A model generated the notes under the pieces. That model worked only from the letters and a program-made list of their open reading frames with translations. It searched no databases and was not told where the DNA came from. From Paludibacteraceae bacterium (GTDB lineage: Bacteria > Bacteroidota > Bacteroidia > Bacteroidales > Paludibacteraceae), in assembly GCA_017446455.1 (NCBI GenBank), contig JAFSQV010000009.1:1-42235 (forward strand): DNA of 42,235 nucleotides, written 5' to 3'. This document shows, one piece after another, positions 26,728-34,615 of the stretch. A program made the translations under genes and the position numbers. Numbering within the stretch: position 1 is the stretch's first letter; every line of letters begins with the position of its first letter.

Positions 26728-27939
26728 ATGACGCAACAGGAATTATTGGCTATCAAGCAGCGTTTCGGCATCATTGGCCAGAGTCCGCTGCTCAATCGGG
26801 ATATCGAGGTTGCGGTGCAGGTAGCGCGCACCGATTTGAGTGTGCTCATCACCGGCGAATCCGGTGTAGGTAAGGAGCATTTTCCGAAGATTATCCATGC
26901 TTTCTCGGCCCGCAAACACGGACCGTATTTCGCCGTCAACTGCGGCGCTATCCCTGAGGGCACCATCGACTCCGAACTCTTCGGACATGAGAAAGGCGCT
27001 TTCACCGACGCGAAGACGGAGCACAAAGGCTATTTCGAGATTGCAGACGGAGGTACGCTCTTCCTCGACGAAGTAGGTGAACTGCCGCTCCAGACGCAGG
27101 TGCGCCTGCTGCGTGTGCTCGAGACGGGCGAGTTCTTACGTATGGGTTCGAGTACCGTACGTAAGACCAACGTGCGCGTCGTCGCAGCGACTAACCTCAA
27201 CATGCGCCAGGCTATCGAAGACGGCCGTTTCCGCGAGGATCTATACTACCGTCTCAACACCGTAGAGATACGCGTTCCCGCTCTGCGCGAGCGCAAAGAG
27301 GACATTCCCTTGCTCTTCCGTAAGTTCGCCGTGGATTTCTGCAATCGCTATCAGATGCCGCCTCTCTCGCTGAGCGAAGAAGCGACGCGGCTGCTGCAGA
27401 ACTGCTACTGGCGCGGCAATATCCGCCAACTCAAAAACCTCGCCGAACAGATCGCGGTGATAGAGATGGACCATCAGATCAGTGCCGACACCTTACGCAA
27501 ATACCTGCCGAAGGAGGAGAACCAACAAGGTATCGTTCTTCGCAACCCCGCGCAGGAACAGGGCAAAGACTACTCGCACGAAATCGGGCTGCTCTATAAC
27601 ATGGTGATGCAGAACAAGAAAGACCTCGAGGAGTTGAAAGCACTTCTGACTCATCGGGATACCGAGATACCCGAATTCCGGAACACCGAGATCGCCCCTG
27701 CGCGCAAAGTCATCCAGACGCCCGCAGACGATGAGGCGTGGGAAAACGGCGAAGTCATCGAAGACGAGCGTCCCGAAGAGAAGCCGCAGGCGCCCGTCAG
27801 CGTCAGCCTCGAGGACACCAACCGCGAACTGATGCGCGAAGCACTCGAGCGCTGCGGAGGCAACCGCAAGGTGGCTGCTGCCCAACTCGGTATCTCCGAA
27901 CGCACCCTTTACCGCAAAATCAAAGAGTATGGTCTGTAG
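26728..27939 (+). CDS. Sigma-54-dependent transcriptional activator
   Basis: This 403-residue AAA+ activator drives open-complex formation by RNA polymerase-sigma54. The AAA+ domain starts almost at the N-terminus, so there is no receiver or sensor domain: Walker A is Gly-Glu-Ser-Gly-Val-Gly-Lys-Glu (43-50) and Walker B is Leu-Phe-Leu-Asp-Glu-Val-Gly. The sigma-contact loop reads Gly-Ala-Phe-Thr-Asp-Ala (90-95) instead of GAFTGA. An arginine-finger region, Arg-Phe-Arg-Glu-Asp-Leu-Tyr-Tyr-Arg-Leu, is present. A variable acidic linker (about 270-360) leads to a C-terminal Fis-type HTH (about 366-403). The stop overlaps the lptE start by 11 bp. This gene order with lptE and secG is usual in Bacteroides. 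Confidence 0.93.
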   Translation: MTQQELLAIKQRFGIIGQSPLLNRDIEVAVQVARTDLSVLITGESGVGKEHFPKIIHAFSARKHGPYFAVNCGAIPEGTIDSELFGHEKGAFTDAKTEHKGYFEIADGGTLFLDEVGELPLQTQVRLLRVLETGEFLRMGSSTVRKTNVRVVAATNLNMRQAIEDGRFREDLYYRLNTVEIRVPALRERKEDIPLLFRKFAVDFCNRYQMPPLSLSEEATRLLQNCYWRGNIRQLKNLAEQIAVIEMDHQISADTLRKYLPKEENQQGIVLRNPAQEQGKDYSHEIGLLYNMVMQNKKDLEELKALLTHRDTEIPEFRNTEIAPARKVIQTPADDEAWENGEVIEDERPEEKPQAPVSVSLEDTNRELMREALERCGGNRKVAAAQLGISERTLYRKIKEYGL

Positions 27940-28498
27940 TCCAAAACACGGCAACGACACGGTATCGACACGGTATCGGGTCGGGGTTAAGTACTGGTTA
28001 AGTGCTGGTCTTGTGCTATGCATATGCATGCTGATGTCCGGTTGTTCTATCAGTTTTAAGATGAACGGCGCAAATATCAACTACCAGACGACTCACTCCA
28101 TCTCTATTGCCGACTTCCCGAACAACGCCCCGCTCGTGAACCCCACTCTGAGCAACGCCCTCTCGGAAGGAATACGTGACCTGTTCCAACGCCAGACGCG
28201 CCTGCAGATGTTACGCAAAGGCGGCGACCTGGAGATAGAAGGCGAGATCACGGGTTATACCGTCACGCAAGGCGCCATCTCCGCCGACGGTTACGCATCG
28301 GAGAGCAAACTGACCATCACGATCTCGGTACATTTCACGAACAACGTGAACCCCGAGGACTCGTTCGACAAGACCTATACTTCGTATCAGACCTTTAACT
28401 CGAACATGCTGCTGACGGATGTCCAGGACGAACTCTGCACGGCGATGATCACCGAATTCGCAGAAAGCATCTTCAACGACACCGTCGCCCGGTGGTGA
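27929..28498 (+). CDS. lptE: LPS-assembly lipoprotein LptE-like
   Basis: This 189-residue outer-membrane lipoprotein plugs the LptD barrel in lipopolysaccharide assembly. The lipobox is Leu-Met-Ser-Gly-Cys (C39). The long N-terminal stretch before the hydrophobic segment comes from choosing the ATG at 27929, which overlaps the upstream gene; a later start is possible but no good ATG exists. The body shows the Bacteroidota LptE pattern: Pro-Thr-Leu-Ser-Asn-Ala-Leu-x-Glu-Gly, Gly-Asp-Leu-Glu-Ile-Glu-Gly-Glu-Ile-Thr-Gly-Tyr, and the ending Ile-Phe-Asn-Asp-Thr-Val-Ala-Arg-Trp. The 5' coding part contains the tandem word GACACGGTATC. Confidence 0.9.
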   Translation: MVCSPKHGNDTVSTRYRVGVKYWLSAGLVLCICMLMSGCSISFKMNGANINYQTTHSISIADFPNNAPLVNPTLSNALSEGIRDLFQRQTRLQMLRKGGDLEIEGEITGYTVTQGAISADGYASESKLTITISVHFTNNVNPEDSFDKTYTSYQTFNSNMLLTDVQDELCTAMITEFAESIFNDTVARW

Positions 28499-28499
28499 A

Positions 28500-28520
28500 G
28501 GAGTGACTTAATGTCACTCC
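28500..28520 (+). terminator. Hairpin after lptE
   Basis: GGAGTGAC (28500-28507) pairs perfectly with GTCACTCC (28513-28520) around TTAAT, starting 2 nt after the lptE stop. There is no T-tract, so it may be a weak terminator or an mRNA-stabilising end. Confidence 0.55.
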
Positions 28521-28573
28521 GAGCGAAGCGCCCGCCATATATATATTCAAGCCGGTATTTTTTTGCGCAATTA

Positions 28574-28605
28574 TTTGCGTATGTCAAAAAAAAGCAGTAC
28601 CTTTG
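28574..28605 (+). promoter_or_regulatory. Promoter of secG
   Basis: TTTG (28574-28577) and TACCTTTG (28598-28605) have a 20-bp spacer. The 28-base stretch 28573-28600 is identical to 4979-5006 in the tyrS promoter. Confidence 0.85.
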
Positions 28606-28666
28606 TCGCCGATTTCGGCGAAAGCAATTTAAAACAAGAAATCACAAATCATAAATTAACATAGCT

Positions 28667-28981
28667 ATGTACGTATTTTTAACAATCCTGATCGTTATCG
28701 CCGCTATTCTGCTGACGCTGTTGGTGTTGGTACAGAATAGTAAAGGCGGTGGTTTGGCTGCCGGTTTCGCGAGCGGCAACCAAGTGATGGGTGCGCCGAA
28801 GACGGCAGACTTCCTTGAGAAGACGACTTGGACCTTGATCGCTTTGATCGTGGTTTTCAGCATCGCTGCTGTTGGTTTCAGCAAAGGCCGTCAGGCTGTC
28901 GCTGAGGATCAATCGGTGATCGTAGTGGACGAAGCTCCTGCAGCTCCTGCTGCTGAGTTCCCCGCTGAGCCGGCTGAGTAA
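28667..28981 (+). CDS. secG: Preprotein translocase subunit SecG
   Basis: This 104-residue inner-membrane protein of the SecYEG channel has two transmembrane helices (about 2-22 and 52-72). Between them is the SecG loop Val-Gln-Asn-Ser-Lys-Gly-Gly-Gly-Leu-Ala, with Phe-Leu-Glu-Lys-x-Thr-Trp before helix 2. The C-terminal tail is Ala/Pro/Glu-rich. It has its own promoter and is followed by a strong terminator. Confidence 0.95.
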   Translation: MYVFLTILIVIAAILLTLLVLVQNSKGGGLAAGFASGNQVMGAPKTADFLEKTTWTLIALIVVFSIAAVGFSKGRQAVAEDQSVIVVDEAPAAPAAEFPAEPAE

Positions 28982-29018
28982 TAGCAACCCTTCGGTCGAG
29001 TGCCCCACACTCACCCAA

Positions 29019-29053
29019 AACAAAAGCGACCTGCATTGCGGGTCGCTTTTGTT
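29019..29053 (+). terminator. Strong intrinsic terminator of secG
   Basis: AACAAAAGCGACC (29019-29031) pairs perfectly with GGTCGCTTTTGTT (29041-29053), and the stem extends inward through TGC/GCG to an ATT loop. The A-rich and T-rich flanks make it usable in both directions, so it may also stop the minus-strand peptide transcript. Confidence 0.9.
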
Positions 29054-29063
29054 ATTGCGAGAT

Positions 29064-29125
29064 GGGTCTTTGCACCCACTCTCAAACGCATGCCGTTCGC
29101 ATTGCGGACGTCACTGTCGGGTCTC
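29064..29125. repeat. Repeat E, copy 1 (diverged)
   Basis: It shares GGGTCTTTGC at its left end and, with two differences, the about 24-base word containing CGGACGTCACTG and ending GGGTCTC at its right end with 34149-34231. The middle parts differ in length (62 versus 83 bp). It reaches the stop codon of the 41-aa peptide gene. Confidence 0.5.
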
Positions 29126-29250
29126 TATCCTCCTTCGCCACTGGAGATCGGATCACCGATGCCTATGCCAGTTGCACTTCCGGCCATTACGATGGAAGTC
29201 ATTGCTAACTGCGTCATCTCTACGCTCGGTATCTGATATGTCTTTTTCAT
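29125..29250 (-). CDS. Short glycine-rich peptide, copy 1 (41 aa)
   Basis: A short ORF read directly from the minus strand: ATG at 29250, TAG at 29127-29125. The N-terminus Met-Lys-Lys-Thr-Tyr-Gln-Ile-Pro-Ser-Val-Glu-Met-Thr-Gln-Leu matches the 49-aa peptide at 36594-36743 at MKK-Y--P-VE-T-L. The C-terminal half is Gly/Ser/Ile-rich and ends Ser-Gly-Glu-Gly-Gly. It has no cysteine. It follows the giant secreted-protein gene after 109 bp, with AGGAAA shortly before the ATG. The same peptide family and the same spacer occur twice, which supports a real gene. The function is unknown; a precursor peptide or small secreted partner is possible. Confidence 0.72.
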   Translation of the reverse strand: MKKTYQIPSVEMTQLAMTSIVMAGSATGIGIGDPISSGEGG

Positions 29251-29359
29251 AACAATTTTCCTTTCGTTAATTAGAATTTGTGTTCTGCGGATTAGCAGGC
29301 AGGTTTCCCGAACCTGCTAATCCACTGATTTCACTCTTTCAATTTTCACTTTTCACCCT
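29251..29359 (-). repeat. Duplicated 109-bp spacer with hairpin, copy 1
   Basis: It differs from 36744-36852 by a single base. Near the middle, GGATTAGCAGG pairs with CCTGCTAATCC in an imperfect hairpin with a 4-nt bulge and a TCCCG loop. The hairpin sits between the giant gene and the peptide gene and could set the level of read-through or protect the upstream mRNA. The two copies extend as near-identical DNA into the tail coding region (to about 29515 and 37008). Confidence 0.88.
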
Positions 29360-32300
29360 TCATTTTACAAGGCGTCCGTTAGCGTTGTACACATTCTCAC
29401 CGCGGAGGATGTACAGATTACCATCGATGAGTACCTTTGTACTTTGTACATTGTCACCTTGTACATCTTCGATGCCTTGAACTTGATCTTTCTGCATCGG
29501 CATCGAACGTACTTTCTTGCCCGGAGCCGAAGCAGGTTTGCCGCCAGTGATATCAGCTACAATCACGTATGCACGGTATGCACGAATCCAGTTGCCCGTT
29601 TGTCCGTTGACCTTACGCAACTTGCTGGGTTGTCCATCCTCATTATAGATGAAATATACATCCTTGCCCGTAGTTGATGCGATATCATCGAAGTTGTTCT
29701 GCTCTAATTGCGCGAATGTGCCGTAAAGGCCATTGGTGCCTACATTGTTCGGAGCGGTAACTTCAGCGCCCGCCAAGATTGCCTCCAACTTCTCCGATTC
29801 TGCATAGACGATAAACGGTTTACCTGCAGGATACGGCGCACTCTCTTCTTGAATATATGCGAAGTCAACGTCCTTGCCGATGAACGACCATAAGCTTGCG
29901 CCGCGGATCTCCACCATCGTCTTGTTCCAGCAAACGGTGTAGTACTTACCGGCCGTCAAGCCCGTACGGATATCTTCGAATTCTGCTTTCGGAATACGAG
30001 TTACGAGACGAACAGAGTTTCCACGACGTTTCTCACGACTCCATACTACCGGCGGCAGATACAAGTCATCCTCATCGGCTTCTGTCGGACCTTCACTCCA
30101 ACCCGGAGTGATCAGATAGTGCGCATCGTACGGATGCTCCGAACGAGGATCGGTGGTGGACGACCAATAGTATCCGTACCAGCCGATATTATCTACGAAG
30201 CAATAGAATAGACCTCCATTGGGGTTCGAGTTCTTTGTTGTTGTCTCTGCTTTTCCGCTCCAGGTATTACCCCAGTGACCGGCACGAGCTCCGGCATGCG
30301 GCAGGAAGACAGCACCCGCTGCTTCCAACTCGCTCCACTTAGAAAGCGCGAAGGTATTTTTCGCAATCGTTACTTCATCCCACCAATCGCAATAACTATA
30401 AGTCAGGTCATCAAAGCCTGCCGGTTGTACCCAACCAAGGGGGAAGATGGCCAAGCCATAGATCTCATCCTCATTCGTTGCATCTTCCGGTGTTGGATCC
30501 AATGCCATGATTGTCCATTGATGGTGATTGATGATATAGGACCACTCACTTCCGGTAAGCGTACTCCACTCTTGTCCGCCGCCGGTGAATAAGCCTCCCC
30601 AATCTACAAATTCGCCGGTATACACATCGTCATGATTGGATTGCTTCAATCCGTAATTCGAAGCGGTACAACTCCAGCCGAAGAGATCGTATTCACCTTT
30701 ATAGTTAGCATCGCCAAAATGGAGGTTTCCATTCTCGCCGACGAAGTCATACTGGTGGTCAGCGCAGTACCATTGTTCCGTAGCTACATTGTATTTAAGG
30801 TTTCCGCGCGCGAAGACAGCTGTGTCACCCTTCGCATTAATGACGAACTTGCCGCCTACCGTCTCAATCGCCAGAGCAGGAGCTACAGGATTAGCAATAG
30901 TGATGGTGAAATTCGTTGATGCGGCAGTATAGTTAGCCGTTTCAGAGAGCGACACGCTAACGACAGCCGTTCCGGCTTTTACGCCCGTGATGACGCCCTT
31001 GAACAGACAGATGCAATCTGCACCGGATTCCACATTATACGTCACGTTCGGATCTTCCGTATTATTCGTCGTGTAAGAAATTGCTTTCGACTCACCGGCT
31101 TTAATAGATATATCATCTGCTGATATCGTTGTTGTCTGCTTTACAGTCTCAGCCCCGAGACAAATCTCTTGGGTCTCCGGGTAATAAGTAACCGTTACAT
31201 CTTGTTTGGTATCGATCTTAAAGCCCAAATCACCTTCTCCCACTGTCTGAGCGATAGTAGCGCAATCCCCACCTTTCAGATGGTCATAGCCGCCGATAGA
31301 CCAAGCCCAGGAATTATTGTTGATCTTGAAAGCGTACGTACCCGGTTCTACATCGTGGAAGACAATCTTGTTTTCATCGTCCAACGGAAGATTAATTTGC
31401 CAATCCGCTGTTCCACCAACTAAGTCTTTCGTACCTGCGATATAATAAGCGATCTCGCAACCGGCATTGGCCGTAACGGTCACCAACTTCGGAGTAACGT
31501 CATAATCAATTGCGGTGGGCTCATAGCAAGCCGCTACTTGGATATCCTCGATATTCGCGGTCTGCATACCTGCATTATTATGGAAGAGCACGTTTGCACC
31601 TACTTGTACGTCATATGCGTACCAAAGGTTTGCTTTGCTACTTGTTATCTCAACACCCGGCCATTCCGTTATGTTTCCGGCTGCGTCCCAAGAATGAGCA
31701 TATATATGATCCCAGCTGCTGCTTTCGTCACGGGGAGCGAAGAACTTCACCTGTACCGTAGCCGGAGTGTAGGAGCCCCAAGTATAAGATGCACCATCTG
31801 CAGCAACGACAATCTTGTTCTGACCTTCGCCCGGAGCGGTGAACTTCAAACCAGCCCATCCGGCTTTCTCCGTCTTGATGAAAGCCTCAGCCAATGAGCT
31901 CCATGTAACGTTCGCAGAGAAGCGGATGGTCTTGAAAGTACCTGCTCCATTTGCATCATAGTCCAGGCCAACTTCGTAAATTTTCGGATAGTTAACACCC
32001 TTTGTTCCTTCCGTCATAGCCGAGAAGTCCACGTAGATGCGTGTTCCGGCAGTAAAAGTATGCTCTTCATAAACCACCACGTCACTTTCGTCCGTAGCGA
32101 CCGGGGTGCCGGTGTTGTACTCCAACGCTTCTACTTTTACTTTATATTCGCCTACCGCATTAAAGGTATAGGATGTCACGGCGCTGCCGTATTCTCCATT
32201 CTTCTCCTTCACATAGAAGCGATATCCCGGATCATCAATACCGGAGGAGGATGCCGTAAATGTAACTGGCGTACCTTTCAGTATTTGGGAAGCCAAACCG

Positions 32301-33286
32301 GTCAATTCCACGCTTTGCGCAGGAATAGCAGGATAGCCGATCTCCAATGTGTTTGTCGCGTACGTCCAAGTGAAGGTATAATTACCATTTCTATCCGCAT
32401 TGAACGTGCAGTTAGAAGTATTTCCGGAAATAGCATGAGAGTTATTATCACGTGTGAAAGCTGAACCGTTGGAAGCCCAAGTAGCATCTTTCTTCACACA
32501 GAACTCATAGTTACCTTTTGCCACGTTCTCCAAAGTCAAACTTGCCGTTTTTTCATCGCCGGCAATGGTAAAACTAGCAGACGTTTCCCAAGACGGGTTT
32601 TGAATATTGCTATGGAGAGTAATCACCGGTGTAGGAGGTACGGCAGGCTCTATGAAAGTAGTCGTTACTGTTACCTCCAAAGTAGAGGTATTGAAATCAA
32701 CGGTTACATCATAGTAACCATCTTCTGTTACGGAAAATGTCTTATTCTCTCCGGGGAAAGCATAGGTCCATGCGTGGTTTGCTGCAACCTTGCATTCATA
32801 CGTATTTCCTGTAGCCAAGAGGACATGACTCTTAGTAAACGTCCAATTATCGCCGGAACGCGTCATGTCGTTCCCGGTGTCTCCGGTATTCCATTCACTT
32901 CCCCATACAGTCTGCGTACCAGCAACCGTCCATGTGGTTACTTTTGCTTCGCTAACATCATGGCTGTTGCTGTCAAATTTAAAAAGGACATCATACGTGC
33001 CAGCTGTCAAAGTGAACGACCTATCAGAACCCGGATAAGCAGTAGTCCATGCATGGTCCTTTGCTACCTTATACTTTAATGTACCACCTGTGAGCGTCTT
33101 GTTTGCTTTGAGCAGATACCAATTACTGCCGTTGACATTAATCATGTCATTATCGGTATTCCCGGTGTTCCAAGTACCAGAACCAAGAATAGTAGTATTG
33201 TCTCCCGCGACCGTCCATGTGTCCGCTTTCAGGGTCATACTGCCGAAGAGAATCAGGGCAGTGAAGAGAGTAAGAATCTTTTTCAT
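29360..33286 (-). CDS. Giant secreted multidomain protein 1 with starch-binding-like modules
   Basis: The protein has 1308 residues, starting at the ATG at 33286 (Met-Lys-Lys-Ile-Leu-Thr-Leu-Phe, a signal peptide); a longer frame from a TTG at 33322 lacks signal logic. Domains in order: two or three X25/pullulanase-like repeats (about 22-320, each with Trp-Asn-Thr-Gly and Ala-Trp-x-x-Ala-Tyr/Phe-Pro-Gly); a PKD-like segment; a CBM26-like starch-binding module (about 510-595, Trp-Pro-Gly and Asn-Asn-Ala-Gly); an Ig-like Big_2 segment (about 715-800); and a FISUMP/C-type-lectin-like domain (about 824-1094) containing Tyr-Tyr-Trp-Ser-Ser-Thr and Ser-Val-Arg-Leu-Val. The C-terminal module of about 200 residues ends in a tail almost identical to that of giant protein 2. 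It is probably exported to the cell surface and binds glycans. No catalytic domain was recognised. Confidence 0.85.
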   Translation of the reverse strand: MKKILTLFTALILFGSMTLKADTWTVAGDNTTILGSGTWNTGNTDNDMINVNGSNWYLLKANKTLTGGTLKYKVAKDHAWTTAYPGSDRSFTLTAGTYDVLFKFDSNSHDVSEAKVTTWTVAGTQTVWGSEWNTGDTGNDMTRSGDNWTFTKSHVLLATGNTYECKVAANHAWTYAFPGENKTFSVTEDGYYDVTVDFNTSTLEVTVTTTFIEPAVPPTPVITLHSNIQNPSWETSASFTIAGDEKTASLTLENVAKGNYEFCVKKDATWASNGSAFTRDNNSHAISGNTSNCTFNADRNGNYTFTWTYATNTLEIGYPAIPAQSVELTGLASQILKGTPVTFTASSSGIDDPGYRFYVKEKNGEYGSAVTSYTFNAVGEYKVKVEALEYNTGTPVATDESDVVVYEEHTFTAGTRIYVDFSAMTEGTKGVNYPKIYEVGLDYDANGAGTFKTIRFSANVTWSSLAEAFIKTEKAGWAGLKFTAPGEGQNKIVVAADGASYTWGSYTPATVQVKFFAPRDESSSWDHIYAHSWDAAGNITEWPGVEITSSKANLWYAYDVQVGANVLFHNNAGMQTANIEDIQVAACYEPTAIDYDVTPKLVTVTANAGCEIAYYIAGTKDLVGGTADWQINLPLDDENKIVFHDVEPGTYAFKINNNSWAWSIGGYDHLKGGDCATIAQTVGEGDLGFKIDTKQDVTVTYYPETQEICLGAETVKQTTTISADDISIKAGESKAISYTTNNTEDPNVTYNVESGADCICLFKGVITGVKAGTAVVSVSLSETANYTAASTNFTITIANPVAPALAIETVGGKFVINAKGDTAVFARGNLKYNVATEQWYCADHQYDFVGENGNLHFGDANYKGEYDLFGWSCTASNYGLKQSNHDDVYTGEFVDWGGLFTGGGQEWSTLTGSEWSYIINHHQWTIMALDPTPEDATNEDEIYGLAIFPLGWVQPAGFDDLTYSYCDWWDEVTIAKNTFALSKWSELEAAGAVFLPHAGARAGHWGNTWSGKAETTTKNSNPNGGLFYCFVDNIGWYGYYWSSTTDPRSEHPYDAHYLITPGWSEGPTEADEDDLYLPPVVWSREKRRGNSVRLVTRIPKAEFEDIRTGLTAGKYYTVCWNKTMVEIRGASLWSFIGKDVDFAYIQEESAPYPAGKPFIVYAESEKLEAILAGAEVTAPNNVGTNGLYGTFAQLEQNNFDDIASTTGKDVYFIYNEDGQPSKLRKVNGQTGNWIRAYRAYVIVADITGGKPASAPGKKVRSMPMQKDQVQGIEDVQGDNVQSTKVLIDGNLYILRGENVYNANGRLVK

Positions 33287-33338
33287 GATCTTAAACTTAT
33301 TAGTTAATAATTGATTTTGCAAAACTTTTGCGGGTTAG

Positions 33339-33736
33339 TTACTTAGTAATTGCCGACTTTATCTTTCCGATAAGTGCTTTTAATGGCTCTATGAGCGGAA
33401 CTATTTCTTCTTCGGTTGCATCTACAAAGCAGTTATAGTCGCCTCGCTCGCGCAAACCCTCCAATTGAGAGAACAAGTGCCCTTCTTCCTGGGTGAATAA
33501 TCCCGTCCTTACAAATTCCTTATTGAATGCGATAAGCGCGCCTCGATGCGTGTGTACATGCAACGCATTGTGGATAAGCAAAGCACTCACAGCATGGAAA
33601 GCAGCATAATACATTCTATTTACCAACGTATCCCAGTACTGCTGTTCGCGCAAAGTATCGAATTTTCGGTAATCTTCTCTGCACGTTCGATTTCCAGTTC
33701 AACCATTATCCGGCGTTCTTCTTCAGACAAACTCAT
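33339..33736 (-). pseudogene. HEPN-domain toxin-like gene, frameshifted
   Basis: The intact part (33339-33653) encodes a HEPN protein with Asn-Arg-Met-Tyr-Tyr-Ala-Ala-Phe-His-Ala (the R-x6-H RNase motif), then Leu-Leu-Ile-His and Thr-His-Arg-Gly-Ala. Its expected N-terminus (Met-Ser-Leu-Ser-Glu-Glu-Glu-Arg-Arg, ending Glu-Arg-Ala-Glu-Lys-Ile-Thr-Glu-Asn) lies upstream in another frame, starting at the ATG 33736-33734. That ATG overlaps the stop of the MNT gene as ATGA. One base seems to be missing near 33662; adding it would restore a continuous HEPN protein with family-like spacing. As it stands the first frame ends after 38 codons. This could be inactivation of the toxin, a sequencing error in a homopolymer, or translational frameshifting. 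Confidence 0.78.
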
Positions 33737-34053
33737 ACCAATACTACTTTATCGTGTTCAACATTCTTGACAAAGGGCGTAAACTGCATTTGTTGCCACT
33801 GTTTCTTGGTGTATATTTGAGGAATGATCAGCTGATCGTTCTCGCATGCCATTAATGTAAACGGGTACGCATACTGCGCGAAATCCGTTGTCTTCTGTTT
33901 ATCTTCGTCTAACAATATCAGCAAATCCCAGTCTGAGTCTTCGCGCGCTGTTCCTCTCGCACGTGATCCATACAGCCATAACGAAGCCGTGCTCGGAAGC
34001 ACTTTCTTTCCCAGCCTCGACAAACGTCCTATGAATTGCTTCGAATCACTCAT
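33733..34053 (-). CDS. MNT-type nucleotidyltransferase antitoxin
   Basis: This 106-residue minimal nucleotidyltransferase has Leu-Tyr-Gly-Ser-Arg-Ala-Arg-Gly-Thr-Ala (GSxxRG) followed by Asp-Ser-Asp-Trp-Asp-Leu-Leu (the DxD metal site). In known MNT-HEPN systems the MNT protein inactivates the HEPN RNase by AMPylation. Its stop overlaps the HEPN start (ATGA). It has its own promoter (34080-34111) and is the last of the four small units in the array (minus-strand order). Confidence 0.88.
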   Translation of the reverse strand: MSDSKQFIGRLSRLGKKVLPSTASLWLYGSRARGTAREDSDWDLLILLDEDKQKTTDFAQYAYPFTLMACENDQLIIPQIYTKKQWQQMQFTPFVKNVEHDKVVLV

Positions 34054-34079
34054 TGCTTTCGTCCTTTAACTTTTGCGGG

Positions 34080-34111
34080 CAAAAGTACAACAAATTTTTG
34101 ATATACGCAAA
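34080..34111 (-). promoter_or_regulatory. Promoter of the MNT-HEPN unit
   Basis: On the minus strand, TTTG (34111-34108) and TACTTTTG (34087-34080) have a 20-bp spacer; the extension GCGTATATC follows the -33 box. Confidence 0.82.
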
Positions 34112-34148
34112 TTTTTGCCCATAAAAATGCATTTTGGACATCCTTGCG

Positions 34149-34231
34149 GGGTCTTTGCCTGGGGGTACTGGTATTTTGCTGTCATTTCCGTGACCATTTC
34201 GCGACCATTACGGACGTCACTGTTGGGTCTC
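34149..34231. repeat. Repeat E, copy 2
   Basis: This is the partner of 29064-29125; it shares both ends but has a longer middle. It lies between repeat R1 and the MNT promoter and includes the word GACGTCACTG. Its right end GTTGGGT is inverted relative to ACCCAAC inside R1. Confidence 0.5.
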
Positions 34232-34235
34232 AGCC

Positions 34236-34301
34236 CCTCTATAACCCAACAACCCTGCCGAAAAGGCAGGGCTGTCGAGTATGTTCGCCTTAAGGGCGAG
34301 A
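34236..34301. repeat. Cassette repeat R, copy 1
   Basis: A 66-bp element with two hairpins: CCCTGCC/GGCAGGG with loop GAAAA, and TCGCC/GGCGA with a 5-base loop. On the minus strand it begins next to the HigA stop codon. It is the copy with TTAAG rather than TCAAG in the second loop. Confidence 0.92.
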
Positions 34302-34613
34302 CTAAAGCATTGCAGCGACTCTTGGGATGCGAGCTAACCATGATAATATACTACGATCTTGACGCACCGTTTGCATTGTATATTTCGTTTGAATATTCAT
34401 CAATGCATCAGCCGGTATATCCAATGCTGCCTCAAACATCAGGGCCGTAGTTGGGGTTAGCGGACGCTTGCCATTCAGCAACTCATTCAAAGCTGTATAT
34501 GACACATTGACTTGCCGCGCAAACGCTCGTTGTGAAATATGACGAGCTTCCATCTCGTCTTTGATCACCTCTCCGGGATGTACCGGATAAAAAGAATAAC
34601 CTAACATTGCCAT
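34302..34613 (-). CDS. higA: HigA-family antitoxin
   Basis: This 103-residue DNA-binding antitoxin has a Cro/C1-type helix-turn-helix (about 25-65) with Ser-Gln-Arg-Ala-Phe-Ala-Arg-Gln-Val-Asn and Ala-Leu-Asn-Glu-Leu-Leu-Asn-Gly. It is preceded by the family's His-Pro-Gly-Glu-Val-Ile-Lys-Asp-Glu and followed by Ala-Leu-Asp-Ile-Pro-Ala-Asp. It neutralises HigB and usually represses its own operon. It starts 2 bp after the higB stop. Its TAG (34304-34302) touches repeat R1. Confidence 0.9.
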   Translation of the reverse strand: MAMLGYSFYPVHPGEVIKDEMEARHISQRAFARQVNVSYTALNELLNGKRPLTPTTALMFEAALDIPADALMNIQTKYTMQTVRQDRSILSWLARIPRVAAML

Positions 34614-34615
34614 AA

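Noticed and set aside
27961..27985. Tandem word GACACGGTATC as a regulatory repeat
   Set aside because: It lies inside the lptE coding frame and only twice in a row; probably a local duplication in the variable N-terminus.
33292..33323. Promoter directly before giant gene 1 (TTTG, 20 bp, TAAGTTTA)
   Set aside because: The -7 box is imperfect and ends 6 bp before the ATG, which would leave no leader; giant gene 1 may instead be read from the MNT promoter.
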